The notes: a model not told the origin generated them from the sequence alone. A stretch of 64,000 bases of DNA from Ramlibacter ginsenosidimutans (GCF_042678185.1 NZ_JBHUDQ010000001.1); one strand, 5' to 3'; positions 55,089-63,509 are shown, numbered from the stretch's first letter. Numbers and translations are program-made.

Positions 55089-55892
55089 TCAGAACTTGCC
55101 GTGCCGTCCCTCGCCCTGCGCGAAGCGGGCCGCGCCTTCCAGCGCATCGGGGATGCGGGGCTTGCTGCGTTGCCATTCGGCGTGCAGCGCCTCGGGCAGC
55201 GGCTTGCCCCATTGCTCGTAGGCATTGCGGCGATCGGCGCGCATCGTCTCCTGCGGGAAGCGGGCTAGCTGCTCGGCCAGCGCGATCGCTGCGTCGCGCG
55301 CCTGGCCGCGCGGGACGACGCGGTTGGCCAGGCCCATCTGCAGCGCCTCGGCGGCTTCCACCTTGCGGCCGGTGAGGATCAGGTCCATCGCGTGGCCCAT
55401 GCCGATGAGCCGCGGCAGGCGCACGGTGCCGCCGTCGATCAGGGGCACGCCGAAGCGGCGGCAGTACACGCCGAAGTAGGCATCCTCCTCCAGCACGCGC
55501 AGGTCGCACCACAGCGCCAGCTCCATGCCGCCGGCGACGGCGGCGCCGCTGACGGCTGCAATCACGGGCTTGTCCAGCAACAGCCGCGAGGGTCCCATTG
55601 GAGCCAGCGCCCTCGCGTCCGCGGCATCGAAGTCGAGGTCCGCGAGCACGCCGGCCCCGCCCGGCTGCTGCGCCATGCGCGCACCGAACTGCAGGTCCCA
55701 CCCGGCGCAGAAATGCCCATTCGCGCCGTGGAACACGGCCACGCGCGCCTCCGGATCCTCGTCGAAGGCCACGAAGGCGGCGTGGAGGCGCCGCGCCGTG
55801 TCGGCGTCCACCGCATTGCGGACGTCGGCGCGATCCAGCGTGACGATGGTGACGGCGCCCTGCTGCTCGATGCGAACGGAGTCTGGCTGCAT
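55089..55892 (-). CDS. crotonase / enoyl-CoA hydratase family protein
   Basis: The product is 267 residues with the two oxyanion-hole blocks of the crotonase fold (HFCAGWDLQFG and VSGAAVAGGMELALWCD). In the catalytic region (RRFGVPLIDGGTVRLPRLIG) the usual glutamate of true hydratases (P-E-I-N-L-G) is not present, so reaction type is uncertain; isomerase, hydrolase or another crotonase chemistry is possible. The C-terminus is charged and slightly longer than minimal enzymes. Confidence 0.85.
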   Translation of the reverse strand: MQPDSVRIEQQGAVTIVTLDRADVRNAVDADTARRLHAAFVAFDEDPEARVAVFHGANGHFCAGWDLQFGARMAQQPGGAGVLADLDFDAADARALAPMGPSRLLLDKPVIAAVSGAAVAGGMELALWCDLRVLEEDAYFGVYCRRFGVPLIDGGTVRLPRLIGMGHAMDLILTGRKVEAAEALQMGLANRVVPRGQARDAAIALAEQLARFPQETMRADRRNAYEQWGKPLPEALHAEWQRSKPRIPDALEGAARFAQGEGRHGKF

Positions 55893-56022
55893 CCGCGCAT
55901 TACACCGCGGCAGCGGCGCGCGCGCACGTAGCGGAAACGTGCGCTGATCCCCGCCGCCTGGCGCCGCTACAAGCCGAGACAAGCAGCCCCCGGGCGGCGG
56001 GTTTGTTGATACGCTCGTCCGG

Positions 56023-57111
56023 ATGAGTGCGCCCAACCCGCTGCAGAACCCCGACCTGGAGTCGAAGTCGCTGCTGTTCCTGGTGCTGGTGGCCACGGTG
56101 CTGTTCGTGCTCATCCTGTGGCCCTTCTTCGGCGCGGTGTGCTGGTCCGTGTTCATCGCCATCGTGTTCTGGCCGATGCACCAGCGCTTCCTGCGCGGCA
56201 GCCATGGGCGGCGCAACATGGCGGCGGCCGCCTCACTCACCGTCGTGCTGCTGATCGTGATCCTGCCGCTGGCGACGCTCGCGTCGTCGATCACGCAGGA
56301 AGCCTCCCTGCTGGTCGACGCCATGCGCACCGGCAAGTTCCAGCTGGGGACCTACTTCGACCAGGCGATCGCGAGCCTGCCGGAGTGGCTGCGCAACCTC
56401 CTGCACCGCTTCGGCATCGCAGATCTCAGCCTGGTGCAGCAGAAGATCATGGCGGTGCTGGGCAACAGCGGCCACGCCCTCACCACGCGCGTGGTCGGCA
56501 TCGGGCAGGTGACCATGGACTTCATCGTCGCGTTCTTCGTGATGCTGTACATGCTGTTCTTCCTGTTCCGCGACGGTGACCGGCTCTCGCAGTCGGTGGC
56601 GCGGTCGATCCCGCTGCATCCGCAGCACACGCGCCGGCTGCTGACGCAGTTCGCGACGGTGGTGCGGGCAACGGTGAAGGGCAACATCGCCGTGGCGCTG
56701 GTGCAAGGCGCCCTGGGCGCCCTGGCCTTCTGGTTCCTGGGACTGGCAGGCGCGGTGCTGTGGGGCGCCGTGATGGCGCTGCTGTCGCTGCTGCCCGCGG
56801 TCGGGGCCGCCATGGTGTGGGGCCCCGTCGCGCTGTACTACTTCTTCACCGGCGCGTTGATCAAGGGAGTCGGGCTGGTGGTCTGGGGCACCGTCGTGAT
56901 CGGCCTGATCGACAACTTCCTGCGTCCGGTGCTGGTCGGCAAGGACACGCGCATGCCGGACTACCTGGTGCTGGTGGCCACGCTCGGCGGCATCGTGGTG
57001 TTCGGGCTCAACGGCTTCGTCATCGGCCCGGTGATCGCGGCGGTCTTCCTCGTCAGCTGGGAGATGCTGGCCTCGGTGCGGCAGCAGCCCAGCGTGCCGC
57101 CGGGCGGCTGA
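56023..57111 (+). CDS. AI-2E family transporter (UPF0118/PerM-like)
   Basis: The product is 362 residues with about eight membrane helices, including two N-terminal ones (about 17-60), and the conserved PALLSLLP-like segment here as MALLSLLPAVGAAMVWGP, then GLIDNFLRPVLVGKD. Family members are implicated in quorum-signal or ion export, so the name does not prove AI-2 transport. The 130-base upstream gap holds an 8-bp inverted repeat (GCGCACGT / ACGTGCGC, 55922-55944) between it and the divergent crotonase gene. Confidence 0.87.
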   Translation: MSAPNPLQNPDLESKSLLFLVLVATVLFVLILWPFFGAVCWSVFIAIVFWPMHQRFLRGSHGRRNMAAAASLTVVLLIVILPLATLASSITQEASLLVDAMRTGKFQLGTYFDQAIASLPEWLRNLLHRFGIADLSLVQQKIMAVLGNSGHALTTRVVGIGQVTMDFIVAFFVMLYMLFFLFRDGDRLSQSVARSIPLHPQHTRRLLTQFATVVRATVKGNIAVALVQGALGALAFWFLGLAGAVLWGAVMALLSLLPAVGAAMVWGPVALYYFFTGALIKGVGLVVWGTVVIGLIDNFLRPVLVGKDTRMPDYLVLVATLGGIVVFGLNGFVIGPVIAAVFLVSWEMLASVRQQPSVPPGG

Positions 57112-57121
57112 ACGCCGCGAC

Positions 57122-57340
57122 TCAGCTGCCGCTGCCGAGGCCCCCCATCGCGAACACGGAGGTGGGGATGCGCCCGGCGAGCTGTTCAGCCGTCTCGGAC
57201 ATCCAGCTGCGCTTGCGCAGCTCCTCGACCTTGGCCTTGCGTTCTTCGGCGAGCTCTTTCGCGCTGAGGTCGGCGGCGTCTTCGATGACGATCAGGAATT
57301 CCTCGGGATCGATGGCCTGTACTGCGGGGATATTGGGCAT
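57122..57340 (-). CDS. small hypothetical protein
   Basis: The product is 72 residues with an acidic, helical middle (SAKELAEERKAKVEELRKR) and a glycine-rich end. It is convergent with the AI-2E gene (10-base gap). There is no signal peptide or membrane helix and no recognised family. Codon use matches its neighbours, and the start has family-like spacing, but no homology evidence is available. The 57341-57507 stretch upstream shows no convincing gene. Confidence 0.5.
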   Translation of the reverse strand: MPNIPAVQAIDPEEFLIVIEDAADLSAKELAEERKAKVEELRKRSWMSETAEQLAGRIPTSVFAMGGLGSGS

Positions 57341-57507
57341 GGCCGCGATTGTGCTTCAAGAGGGCGCATTTCCGACGCCCAGGGGCGCGAGTGAGAGCGC
57401 CGCGTGGGGTCATCCCACCGCCGGCCGCCGAGTCGTTGTAGCGAGTGCCAGGCGCGATCCACAGCAGCATCGCCGCGGAAGCCGGCGGGAGCCTGCAGGG
57501 CGCGGCC

Positions 57508-57858
57508 CTATCCCGCGGGAACCGGCAGCACCTCCATCACCTCGACGCCCTCGCCCGGGAAGATCGTGAAGTGAGGATGGTCCAGGAACAGGCGGGCAGC
57601 AGCGTCCTGCGATTCCGCTTGAACCACCGTGAAGCCGGCGAGGTTGTTACGAATGTCGCTCACGCCGGACTTGCCGACCAGCTTGGTGCGGCTGAGGGGG
57701 CCGCCCATTTCGACGATAGCTGCCTGGTTGTCGGCCGCCCACTTCTTCCAGGCGGTGATGCCTTGCGACTCGCGTTGGCGGCGCTCCGGCTCGGAGAGCT
57801 TTTCCCATTGCGACATCGCGTCCGGGGAACCGGTGAAGACTGCGAGAAATCGCTTCAT
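57508..57858 (-). CDS. YCII-related domain protein
   Basis: The product is 116 residues with a ferredoxin-like YCII fold: MKRFLAVFTG at the start, WKKWAADNQAAIVEMGGPL, and AAARLFLDHPHFTIFPGEGVEVMEVLPV at the end. The conserved His/Asp (DHPHF) is the usual putative active site. Family members are small enzymes or sigma-factor-linked proteins; the reaction here is unknown. AGGAGGT precedes the start. Confidence 0.82.
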   Translation of the reverse strand: MKRFLAVFTGSPDAMSQWEKLSEPERRQRESQGITAWKKWAADNQAAIVEMGGPLSRTKLVGKSGVSDIRNNLAGFTVVQAESQDAAARLFLDHPHFTIFPGEGVEVMEVLPVPAG

Positions 57859-57938
57859 GCTGACCTCCTTCGACCTGGGGTGCCCAGTCTACTGCCGAAG
57901 GGCCGATTCGCTCGGGCGCTCGCAAGCCCCTGCCGTCG

Positions 57939-58163
57939 TCAAAGCAAATCCGGATTCGCCCGCCACACCGCCCAGGTCAGCACTGACGCGAAGCCGACCC
58001 ACAGCACGTACGGAACCAACAGCAAGCCGGCCACGCGGCTGATGCGCGCGAACGCGACGGCCGTCCACGCGACCAGTACCAGCAGCAGCGCCACCTCCGC
58101 CGCCGCCAGCGCGCCGCGGTCCCAGTTGAAGAACAGCCGCGACCACAGCGCATTCGCTGCGAG
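57939..58163 (-). pseudogene. tspO (TspO/MBR family) C-terminal remnant
   Basis: Codons from 58163 down to a TGA at 57939 give 74 residues: NALWSRLFFNWDRGALAAAE, one complete and one partial helix, then LLLVPYVLWVGFASVLTWAVWRANPDLL. This is clearly the C-terminal half of TspO, the tryptophan-rich sensory membrane protein. An in-frame TAG at 58166 blocks upstream reading, and the DUF6064 gene's TGA overlaps it. The N-terminal half is absent from the window, which implies a deletion or rearrangement at about 58165. A short internal-start product is possible but unlikely to function. Confidence 0.8.
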
Positions 58164-58166
58164 CTA

Positions 58167-58829
58167 TCAGTGACCCGTGTCCGCCCGCTGGGGCGGCGGC
58201 CAAGCGTCCGGGCGGATTGCCAGGAGTATGGCAACCAGGCCGGCCACGCCCAGGCCCAGGTCCGGGGCCACGTCCAGCAGGAACGCTGCCTGGACGCCGA
58301 TGGCGCACCACGCGATCGGCGCGACGAACACCCACCGCGCCACGCGGCCGCGCGCCAGCGCCAGCATGCCCACGGTGAAGATCGTCGTCGGGCACGGAAG
58401 GCCGAAGGTCGGCAGATGCGGATACGCGTGACCTGACAGCGACGACCAGATCGGATACGCGACCAAGGCATAGAGCACCAGCGCGAGTCCCAGCACGGTG
58501 CGTGCGTCGCGCTGCAATCGGAACACGGAGGCGCCGCGCACCGCGCCGAACCACAGGAAAGCCAGCGCGCCCAGCAGGAACAGGACGCCGAACGCGTAGG
58601 CAGCGGGATTGATCTGCGCAAAGAACGCGAACTGGTACGTGACAGCGATCCAGGCCCAGAGCAAGGCCAGGATGGACCAGCCCACCTGCGATGCCCAGCG
58701 CTTGTCCACGCAGGCCAGCACAAGTGCGCAGACGCCGGCGGCACCCAGCGCAAGCTGCGAGGGCCAGACGGCTTCGTTGTACGACTGGATGACGTCGAAG
58801 AACTGCGCGGTGGTGAATGGAAGGCGCAT
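58167..58829 (-). CDS. DUF6064 family membrane protein
   Basis: The product is 220 residues with about six membrane helices. The N-terminal MRLPFTTAQFFDVIQSYNEA and the later CPTTIFTVGMLAL are typical of DUF6064. A GAGGA ribosome-binding site lies before the ATG at 58829. The function is unknown. Its stop codon lies exactly at the break of the tspO remnant, so it may have arrived with the rearrangement that cut tspO. The 180 bases upstream (58830-59009) show no supported gene. Confidence 0.8.
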   Translation of the reverse strand: MRLPFTTAQFFDVIQSYNEAVWPSQLALGAAGVCALVLACVDKRWASQVGWSILALLWAWIAVTYQFAFFAQINPAAYAFGVLFLLGALAFLWFGAVRGASVFRLQRDARTVLGLALVLYALVAYPIWSSLSGHAYPHLPTFGLPCPTTIFTVGMLALARGRVARWVFVAPIAWCAIGVQAAFLLDVAPDLGLGVAGLVAILLAIRPDAWPPPQRADTGH

Positions 58830-59009
58830 CGGCCGGTCCTCGTGCTCGCGTGGGCAGCAGGCTAGGTTCGGTTCCAACCTCTGCAAAAGGCGGCAGCGCC
58901 TGCTTCACGCCGGACCAGCCCTACGCGTCCAGTTGGCTCGCCTGGCGCGACAGCGTGCCGAGTACACCGCCTCGAACTGTTGCACGGCGCTGGCGACCGC
59001 GGGGGTTGT

Positions 59010-59438
59010 TCATACGGATTGCGACAGCCGAATCGTGCCCCAGACGAGGACGGCCAGCAGGGCCACGTTGATCAATAGCGCGGTACCGTGCATCCGCCTG
59101 AAGCGTCGGATCGGCTCCGCATCGCTGCCCTCGATGCGTGCGCCGACCTCCTCCATCGCGTCGAGGAAGTGTTTACGAAGAACCGTCACCAGGATGGCGA
59201 TGCCCACCGCGCCGATCGCGAAGGCGACGCGTCCCCACAGCGCATAGCTCAGGGCCGCTCCCACGGCTGCCCAGAACGTGACCTTGTAGTAGACGTTGAA
59301 GAATGACCGCACGAACCGCGCATCGAGTGGCACATCGTGTTTGAGTACGAGCAGCGGCAGGCCGCCCAGCAGGAAGTACGCGGTGAAGACCAGCAAGGCC
59401 ACCGTGAAGATGAAGGCACCATACATTCCCCACGTCAT
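59010..59438 (-). CDS. hypothetical four-helix membrane protein
   Basis: The product is 142 residues with four predicted membrane helices (about 8-30, 50-66, 68-86 and 116-136). A charged cytosolic loop (RKHFLDAMEEVGARIEG) lies between the third and fourth. I recognise no family. It follows the toxin-antitoxin pair on the same strand by 60 bases. Base composition is slightly less GC-rich than the dcw region, but not strikingly so. Confidence 0.6.
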   Translation of the reverse strand: MTWGMYGAFIFTVALLVFTAYFLLGGLPLLVLKHDVPLDARFVRSFFNVYYKVTFWAAVGAALSYALWGRVAFAIGAVGIAILVTVLRKHFLDAMEEVGARIEGSDAEPIRRFRRMHGTALLINVALLAVLVWGTIRLSQSV

Positions 59439-59498
59439 CGCGTTGGCTCCCGGGTGGGCGCGAGAACGTCCCTGCCGACTGCTCTGTTCGACCGCAAC

Positions 59499-59825
59499 TC
59501 ACGCAGCGTGTGCATGGAACTTCACCCCGAGAGCCCGCACCACCTTGAGCACCGTGGCAAAGCTGGGATTTCCGTTCTCGCTGAGCGCCTTGTAGAGGCT
59601 CTCTCGGCTCAGGCCTGCGTCTCTTGCGACCTGGCTCATTCCTTTGGCCCGCGCAATGTCGCCAAGGGCACGCGCAATCCCGGCTGCGTCCTCGGGAGCC
59701 TCTTCCAGCCAGGCATCCAGATATGCCGCCATTTCTTCCGGCGTTCGCAGTTGCTCCGCGACGTCGTACGCGATCGTCTTCGTCCGCGCGGTCGCGGAGT
59801 CCTTCGTCTTTGCTGCCCTTGCCAT
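59499..59825 (-). CDS. HigA-like antitoxin (probable addiction module antidote)
   Basis: The product is 108 residues. The C-terminal helix-turn-helix (MSQVARDAGLSRESLYKALS and then NPSFATVLKVVRALG) matches the addiction-module antidote family that pairs with RelE/HigB-like killer proteins. The N-terminal IAYDVAEQLRTPEEMAAYL is the toxin-binding side. It begins two bases after the toxin frame. It should neutralise the toxin and repress the operon; the toxin itself is frameshifted here. Confidence 0.85.
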   Translation of the reverse strand: MARAAKTKDSATARTKTIAYDVAEQLRTPEEMAAYLDAWLEEAPEDAAGIARALGDIARAKGMSQVARDAGLSRESLYKALSENGNPSFATVLKVVRALGVKFHAHAA

Positions 59826-59827
59826 CG

Positions 59828-60120
59828 CTACTCCTGCAAGCCCTTCGCAAGGCAGAGCGCTGCCTCAATGTCCTTCTGCTGCGTCGATTTGTCGCCGCCG
59901 GCAAGGAGGACATCAGCACTCCCCTGCGCTCGGTGTAATACACCCGATGCCCAGGTCCGAAGTCAATCTTCAGTTCACTCACACCCCCGGTCAGCACTCT
60001 GTACTGGCCAGGATTTCCATGGACCAGCCTATCCACCCGCACCTGGATCCGCGCGCGGCCGACCCGGTCTCTCAGAGAGTTGATCCAGTCTCGGTAGACC
60101 TCGGTCATCTCCACGCGCAT
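59828..60120 (-). pseudogene. RelE/HigB-like toxin with a one-base deletion
   Basis: The first frame gives MTEVYRDWINSLRDRVGRAR, then ELKIDFGPGHRVYYTERRGV, a clear addiction-module killer protein. After GVL the frame is lost. The expected continuation LLAGGDKSTQQKDIEAALCL and then AKGLQE-stop is present one base out of phase, ending with TAG at 59828. Restoring one base near 59911-59914 gives an intact 97-residue toxin. The total length of 293 bases is one short of a multiple of three. Either the toxin is inactivated, or this is a sequencing error or recoding site. Confidence 0.8.
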
Positions 60121-60291
60121 GGGTTAACTGTATCCCATGGACTACAAGCGCGTCAAGCTCAGAGGCTGGCTGACTTTGCGGTTGAACGCAAGAGTGACCG
60201 GCACGGTGACTGGCGAATTCACTTGCGCCAGCTCAAGGCGCTCCCGCGTGCGCGGCGCATTCTTGGTACATCTTCCCGTTGGAGACCGACC

Positions 60292-60885
60292 GTGACGCAG
60301 ACCCAGGAGCATCCGCACCCGGATGAATCCCTGCTGCCTCTCCCGCAGCGGTCCGGCTCTGCGCGCGCGCCCAGGACCGGGACACTCCGTGCCGCTGCCC
60401 CGACCGCCATCTCCCTCGAGCAGGTCTCGAACATGCTGTGGGCGGGCTTCGGACTGAACCGCCGCGGCAGCGGCGGCCGCGCCGTCCCCAGTTGCCGCGG
60501 CGTGCGGGAAGTGGAGGCCTATGTCTGCCTGCCCGATGGCTGCTACCGGTACGACGCTTGCGACCACGCGCTGGTGCTGGTCAGCGCCCACGACGCGCGC
60601 CCCTGGACCGGATCCCGCGGCACGGAGCCGGGCCCTGCGATCGCCCTGGTCTACGTCACGGGCGCTGGCGACGAGGCCGACACCTGGGAAGAAACGGGCC
60701 ACATCCCCGGCGCGGACGTGGCGACCGTCGCCGGCAAGGTCGCTGCCTGTTCGACCGCTTCCGGGCTGGTCGCGCGAGGGGAGGAATGGTTCCACCCGCA
60801 GCTCGCGCACCTGCTCGGGCTGCGCGCCCGGCAACGCATCGCGCTCACGCAGACGGTCACCGCATCGCCGAAACCCAGCCACTGA
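60292..60885 (+). CDS. SagB-type nitroreductase-like flavoprotein
   Basis: The product is 197 residues from a GTG at 60292 with GGAG seven bases upstream. The block ISLEQVSNMLWAGFGLNRRG then GGRAVPSC, VEAYVCLPDGCYRYD, and the C-terminal LLGLRARQRIALTQTV match the nitroreductase/SagB group of FMN oxidoreductases. Five cysteines are unusual for the group. The reaction is unknown. Upstream, TTGCG-N6-CGCAA (60177-60192) is a possible operator. The 60121-60291 gap holds no other supported gene. Confidence 0.75.
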   Translation: MTQTQEHPHPDESLLPLPQRSGSARAPRTGTLRAAAPTAISLEQVSNMLWAGFGLNRRGSGGRAVPSCRGVREVEAYVCLPDGCYRYDACDHALVLVSAHDARPWTGSRGTEPGPAIALVYVTGAGDEADTWEETGHIPGADVATVAGKVAACSTASGLVARGEEWFHPQLAHLLGLRARQRIALTQTVTASPKPSH

Positions 60886-60948
60886 AGGAGGCGCACTCGA
60901 TCCACCTGCTGGACCCATGCCGCTCACAGGAGCTTGAAGGAAATAGCC

Positions 60949-61083
60949 ATGTCGAACTTCACCTCTCCGGCCGCGGCCGCTCGCGGCCCCGGGCGTTCCA
61001 CGCGGAGCCGCCAGAAGGCGCTGCGCTGGGCCACGTTGACGGTGCTGCTCCTGTTGGCAGCCGCAGCGGCCGGCGGCACCTAG
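60949..61083 (+). CDS. small single-span membrane peptide
   Basis: The frame encodes 44 residues: a basic, Arg/Ser-rich N-terminus followed by one hydrophobic helix (ATLTVLLLLAAAAAGG). AAGGAAA lies just before the ATG. It is below usual gene-calling length and no family is recognised. It sits between the nitroreductase and the polX gene (convergent, 37-base gap). The ribosome-binding site and the N-in topology make it believable, but it could be chance. Confidence 0.4.
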   Translation: MSNFTSPAAAARGPGRSTRSRQKALRWATLTVLLLLAAAAAGGT

Positions 61084-61120
61084 CCGTCGCCGTTCGAGGG
61101 CTTGTTCGCGCGAACGAGGT

Positions 61121-62872
61121 TCAAGAGGTGACGGCTGCCTCGCTCCGCCCCATCGTCGCGTCCAGCAGCCGACGGACCTCCTCCAGCGGCCGCGTGTTCA
61201 GGACGTGCCGCGCTTCCAGCCATCCCCGGCGGGCCTGTCCCACGCCCCAGTCGAGGTGGCCGAATTCGAGGAGTCCGTGCGCATCGCTCGCGATGCTGAC
61301 CAGCACGCCGATGTCGCGTGCCATGCGGCAGGCATGGTCGTCCAGGTCGAGCCGGGTCGGCTGTCCGTTCAGTTCCATGAAGCAGCCGCGTTCGCGCGCA
61401 TGCCGCAACACGCGCTCGAGGTCGAACGCGCAGGGCTCCCGTTCGCCGAGCAGGCGCGCGGCGGGATGGGCCAGGATGCTGAAGTACGGATGGTCCATGG
61501 CACGCAGCAGCCGCGCGGTCTGCTGGTCGGCCGGCAAGTCGAAGCGCTCGTGCACGGCACCCACCACCAGGTCCAGCCGCTGCAGGATCGCGCCCGGCAG
61601 GTCCAGCTTGCCATCCTTCAGGATGTCGACCTCGACGCCCTTGAGCAGCGTGATGCCCGAAAGTTGCTCGTTCATCGCGTCGATCAGGTCGATCTGGCGG
61701 GCCAGCCGTCCGGCATCCAGGCCGTGCGCGATGGCCAGGCGACGGGAATGGTCCGTGACGGCGATATAGGACAGGCCGCGGGCCGCAGCCGCCTCCGCCA
61801 TGACGCGCAGGCTGTCGCGGCCGTCGCTGTCGCTCGTGTGGACATGCAAGTCTCCGCGCAGCTCCTGCAGGCGCACCAGATGCGGCAGGCGGTCGGCACG
61901 CGCCGCATCGAGTTCGCCGCTGTCCTCTCGCAGTTCGGGATCGATCCACGGCAGTCCGAGCGCGCGGTAGACGGACTCCTCGGTGTCACCCGCCACCCTG
62001 TGCGCGCCCTGGAACAGGCCGTATTCGTTCAGCTTGAGTCCCGCCTCCTGCGCGAGCCGGCGCAGCGCGATGTTGTGCGGCTTCGAGCCTGTGAAGTACA
62101 GCAGCGCCGCGCCGAAGCTCGCCTGCGGCACCACCCGCAAGTCCACCTGCACACCGCCTTGCAGCACGATGCTGGCCCGGGTGCTGCCCTTGGCCAGCAC
62201 ACGCTGCACGCCGTTGCCTCCAGCGAAGCGCTCCATCACCGGCGATCCCCTGCCGGCGCTCACCAGCAGGTCGATGTCGCCGACCGTGTCGCGCCGACGG
62301 CGCAGGCTGCCGGCGACGGCTGCCTGCTGCACGCCGGCCACGGTTTGCAGTTCGGCCAGCAGCGCCGCGGCCATCGGCGCCGCCGTCGCGAGCGGCACGC
62401 GCCGCTGCGTCTTCAGGAGGGCGATGATGGCGTCGAGGATGCGACGCTCGGCGTCGCGGCTGAAGCCGCGCACGCCGCGGATGCGCCCCTGTTCCGCCGC
62501 GGCCTGCAGGTCGGCCAGGCACTGCACGCCCAGGGCTCCACGCAGCGCCTGCACGCGCCGGGGGCCGATGCCGGGGAGCCGCAGCAACTCCGTGATCCCT
62601 TCTGGCAGTTCCTTGCGCAACGCATCGAGCTGGACGCAGCTGCCGGTGGCGACGATCTCCGCGATCTTGCCGGCGAGGTCCTTGCCGATCCCGGGCAGGT
62701 CATCGAGGTCTTCGCCGGCCGCGATCATTTCCTTCGCGCTGCGCCCGAGGCCGGCCAGCGTGCGCGCGGCATTGCGGTAAGCCCGCACGCGAAATGCGTT
62801 GCCACCCTGCACCTCCAGCAGGTCGGCGATCTCGTCGAAGACGGCCGCGGCGGCAGCATTGGAATAGGCCAT
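61121..62872 (-). CDS. polX: DNA polymerase/3'-5' exonuclease PolX (family X polymerase with PHP domain)
   Basis: The product is 583 residues. Layout: helix-hairpin-helix DNA-binding segments (LPGIGKDLAGKI and LPGIGPRRVQAL), a family X polymerase palm with the metal aspartates in VGDIDLLV (D199, D201) and VQVDLRVV (D244), and a C-terminal PHP nuclease domain starting DLHVHTSDSDG (about 342). Bacterial PolX fills gaps in base-excision repair and trims 3' ends. AAGGAA lies before the ATG. A near-perfect FNR/Anr site is centred about 61 bases upstream, shared with the divergent gene. Confidence 0.92.
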   Translation of the reverse strand: MAYSNAAAAAVFDEIADLLEVQGGNAFRVRAYRNAARTLAGLGRSAKEMIAAGEDLDDLPGIGKDLAGKIAEIVATGSCVQLDALRKELPEGITELLRLPGIGPRRVQALRGALGVQCLADLQAAAEQGRIRGVRGFSRDAERRILDAIIALLKTQRRVPLATAAPMAAALLAELQTVAGVQQAAVAGSLRRRRDTVGDIDLLVSAGRGSPVMERFAGGNGVQRVLAKGSTRASIVLQGGVQVDLRVVPQASFGAALLYFTGSKPHNIALRRLAQEAGLKLNEYGLFQGAHRVAGDTEESVYRALGLPWIDPELREDSGELDAARADRLPHLVRLQELRGDLHVHTSDSDGRDSLRVMAEAAAARGLSYIAVTDHSRRLAIAHGLDAGRLARQIDLIDAMNEQLSGITLLKGVEVDILKDGKLDLPGAILQRLDLVVGAVHERFDLPADQQTARLLRAMDHPYFSILAHPAARLLGEREPCAFDLERVLRHARERGCFMELNGQPTRLDLDDHACRMARDIGVLVSIASDAHGLLEFGHLDWGVGQARRGWLEARHVLNTRPLEEVRRLLDATMGRSEAAVTS

Positions 62873-62926
62873 GCGGCTCGTTCCTTTCGTCGAAAGAGAA
62901 CCGTAGGCCGTGGCCGCTGCAGCAAG

Positions 62927-62940
62927 TTGACGTGCATCAA
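62927..62940. promoter_or_regulatory. FNR/Anr-like site between polX and the CarS-like gene
   Basis: TTGACGTGCATCAA differs from TTGAT-N4-ATCAA at one position. It is centred about 42 bases before the ATG of the plus-strand gene and 61 bases before polX. The 103-base divergent gap has room for two promoters. It resembles the site at 40105. Confidence 0.55.
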
Positions 62941-62975
62941 CCGCGTGGCATGGGGCGTTTCCAGAATGAAGAACG

Positions 62976-63467
62976 ATGGATGACTTCTGGCTCGCCCTGC
63001 GCCTGCTGCTGTTGCTGACCGTGGCCAACAACGGGCCCATCGCGGCCAAGTTGCTGCTGCGAGCGCGATGGGATCGGCCGATCGATGGCGGTGTACTGTT
63101 CCGTGACGGCCGTCCTTTGCTCGGTCATTCCAAGACCTGGCGAGGCCTGGCCTCCGCCGTGCTGCTGTCGGCGCTGCTCGCGCCCGTCCTTGGCTTCAGC
63201 GCCGCCATCGGTGCGCTCACCGGCGCACTGAGCATGGTCGGGGATGCGCTGGCCAGTTTCACCAAGCGCCGGCTGGGCGTGCCCACTAGCGGCCGCTCGT
63301 TCGGCCTCGATCAACTGCCCGAGGCCGTCCTGCCTTTGCTGGTGCTGCATGAACCGCTGCAGCTGTCGTGGCCGCTGATCACGGGCGTGGCAGTCGCATT
63401 CCTCCTGCTGGAAACGCCGGCGGCGCGGCTGGCACATCGGTTGGGATGGCGGGATACGCCGCACTGA
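62976..63467 (+). CDS. CDP-archaeol synthase-like (CarS/DUF46) membrane protein
   Basis: The product is 163 residues with about five hydrophobic segments. VANNGPIAAKLLL, then GHSKTWRGLASAV and SMVGDALASFTKRRLG, are the characteristic CarS/CDP-archaeol-synthase blocks, which are distantly related to CdsA. Archaeal CarS makes CDP-archaeol for ether lipids. Bacterial homologues are uncharacterised, and a CTP:lipid-phosphate role is inference. It diverges from polX around the FNR/Anr-like site. Confidence 0.8.
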   Translation: MDDFWLALRLLLLLTVANNGPIAAKLLLRARWDRPIDGGVLFRDGRPLLGHSKTWRGLASAVLLSALLAPVLGFSAAIGALTGALSMVGDALASFTKRRLGVPTSGRSFGLDQLPEAVLPLLVLHEPLQLSWPLITGVAVAFLLLETPAARLAHRLGWRDTPH

Positions 63468-63509
63468 AGGATGGGCAAGGTGATCCTCGCGCGAGCGCAG
63501 TGGCACATC

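Noticed and set aside
58830..59009. Short frames between the DUF6064 and the membrane protein genes
   Set aside because: The longest are about 30 codons on the minus strand and a mixed-composition plus-strand frame. None has a ribosome-binding site plus family-like sequence.
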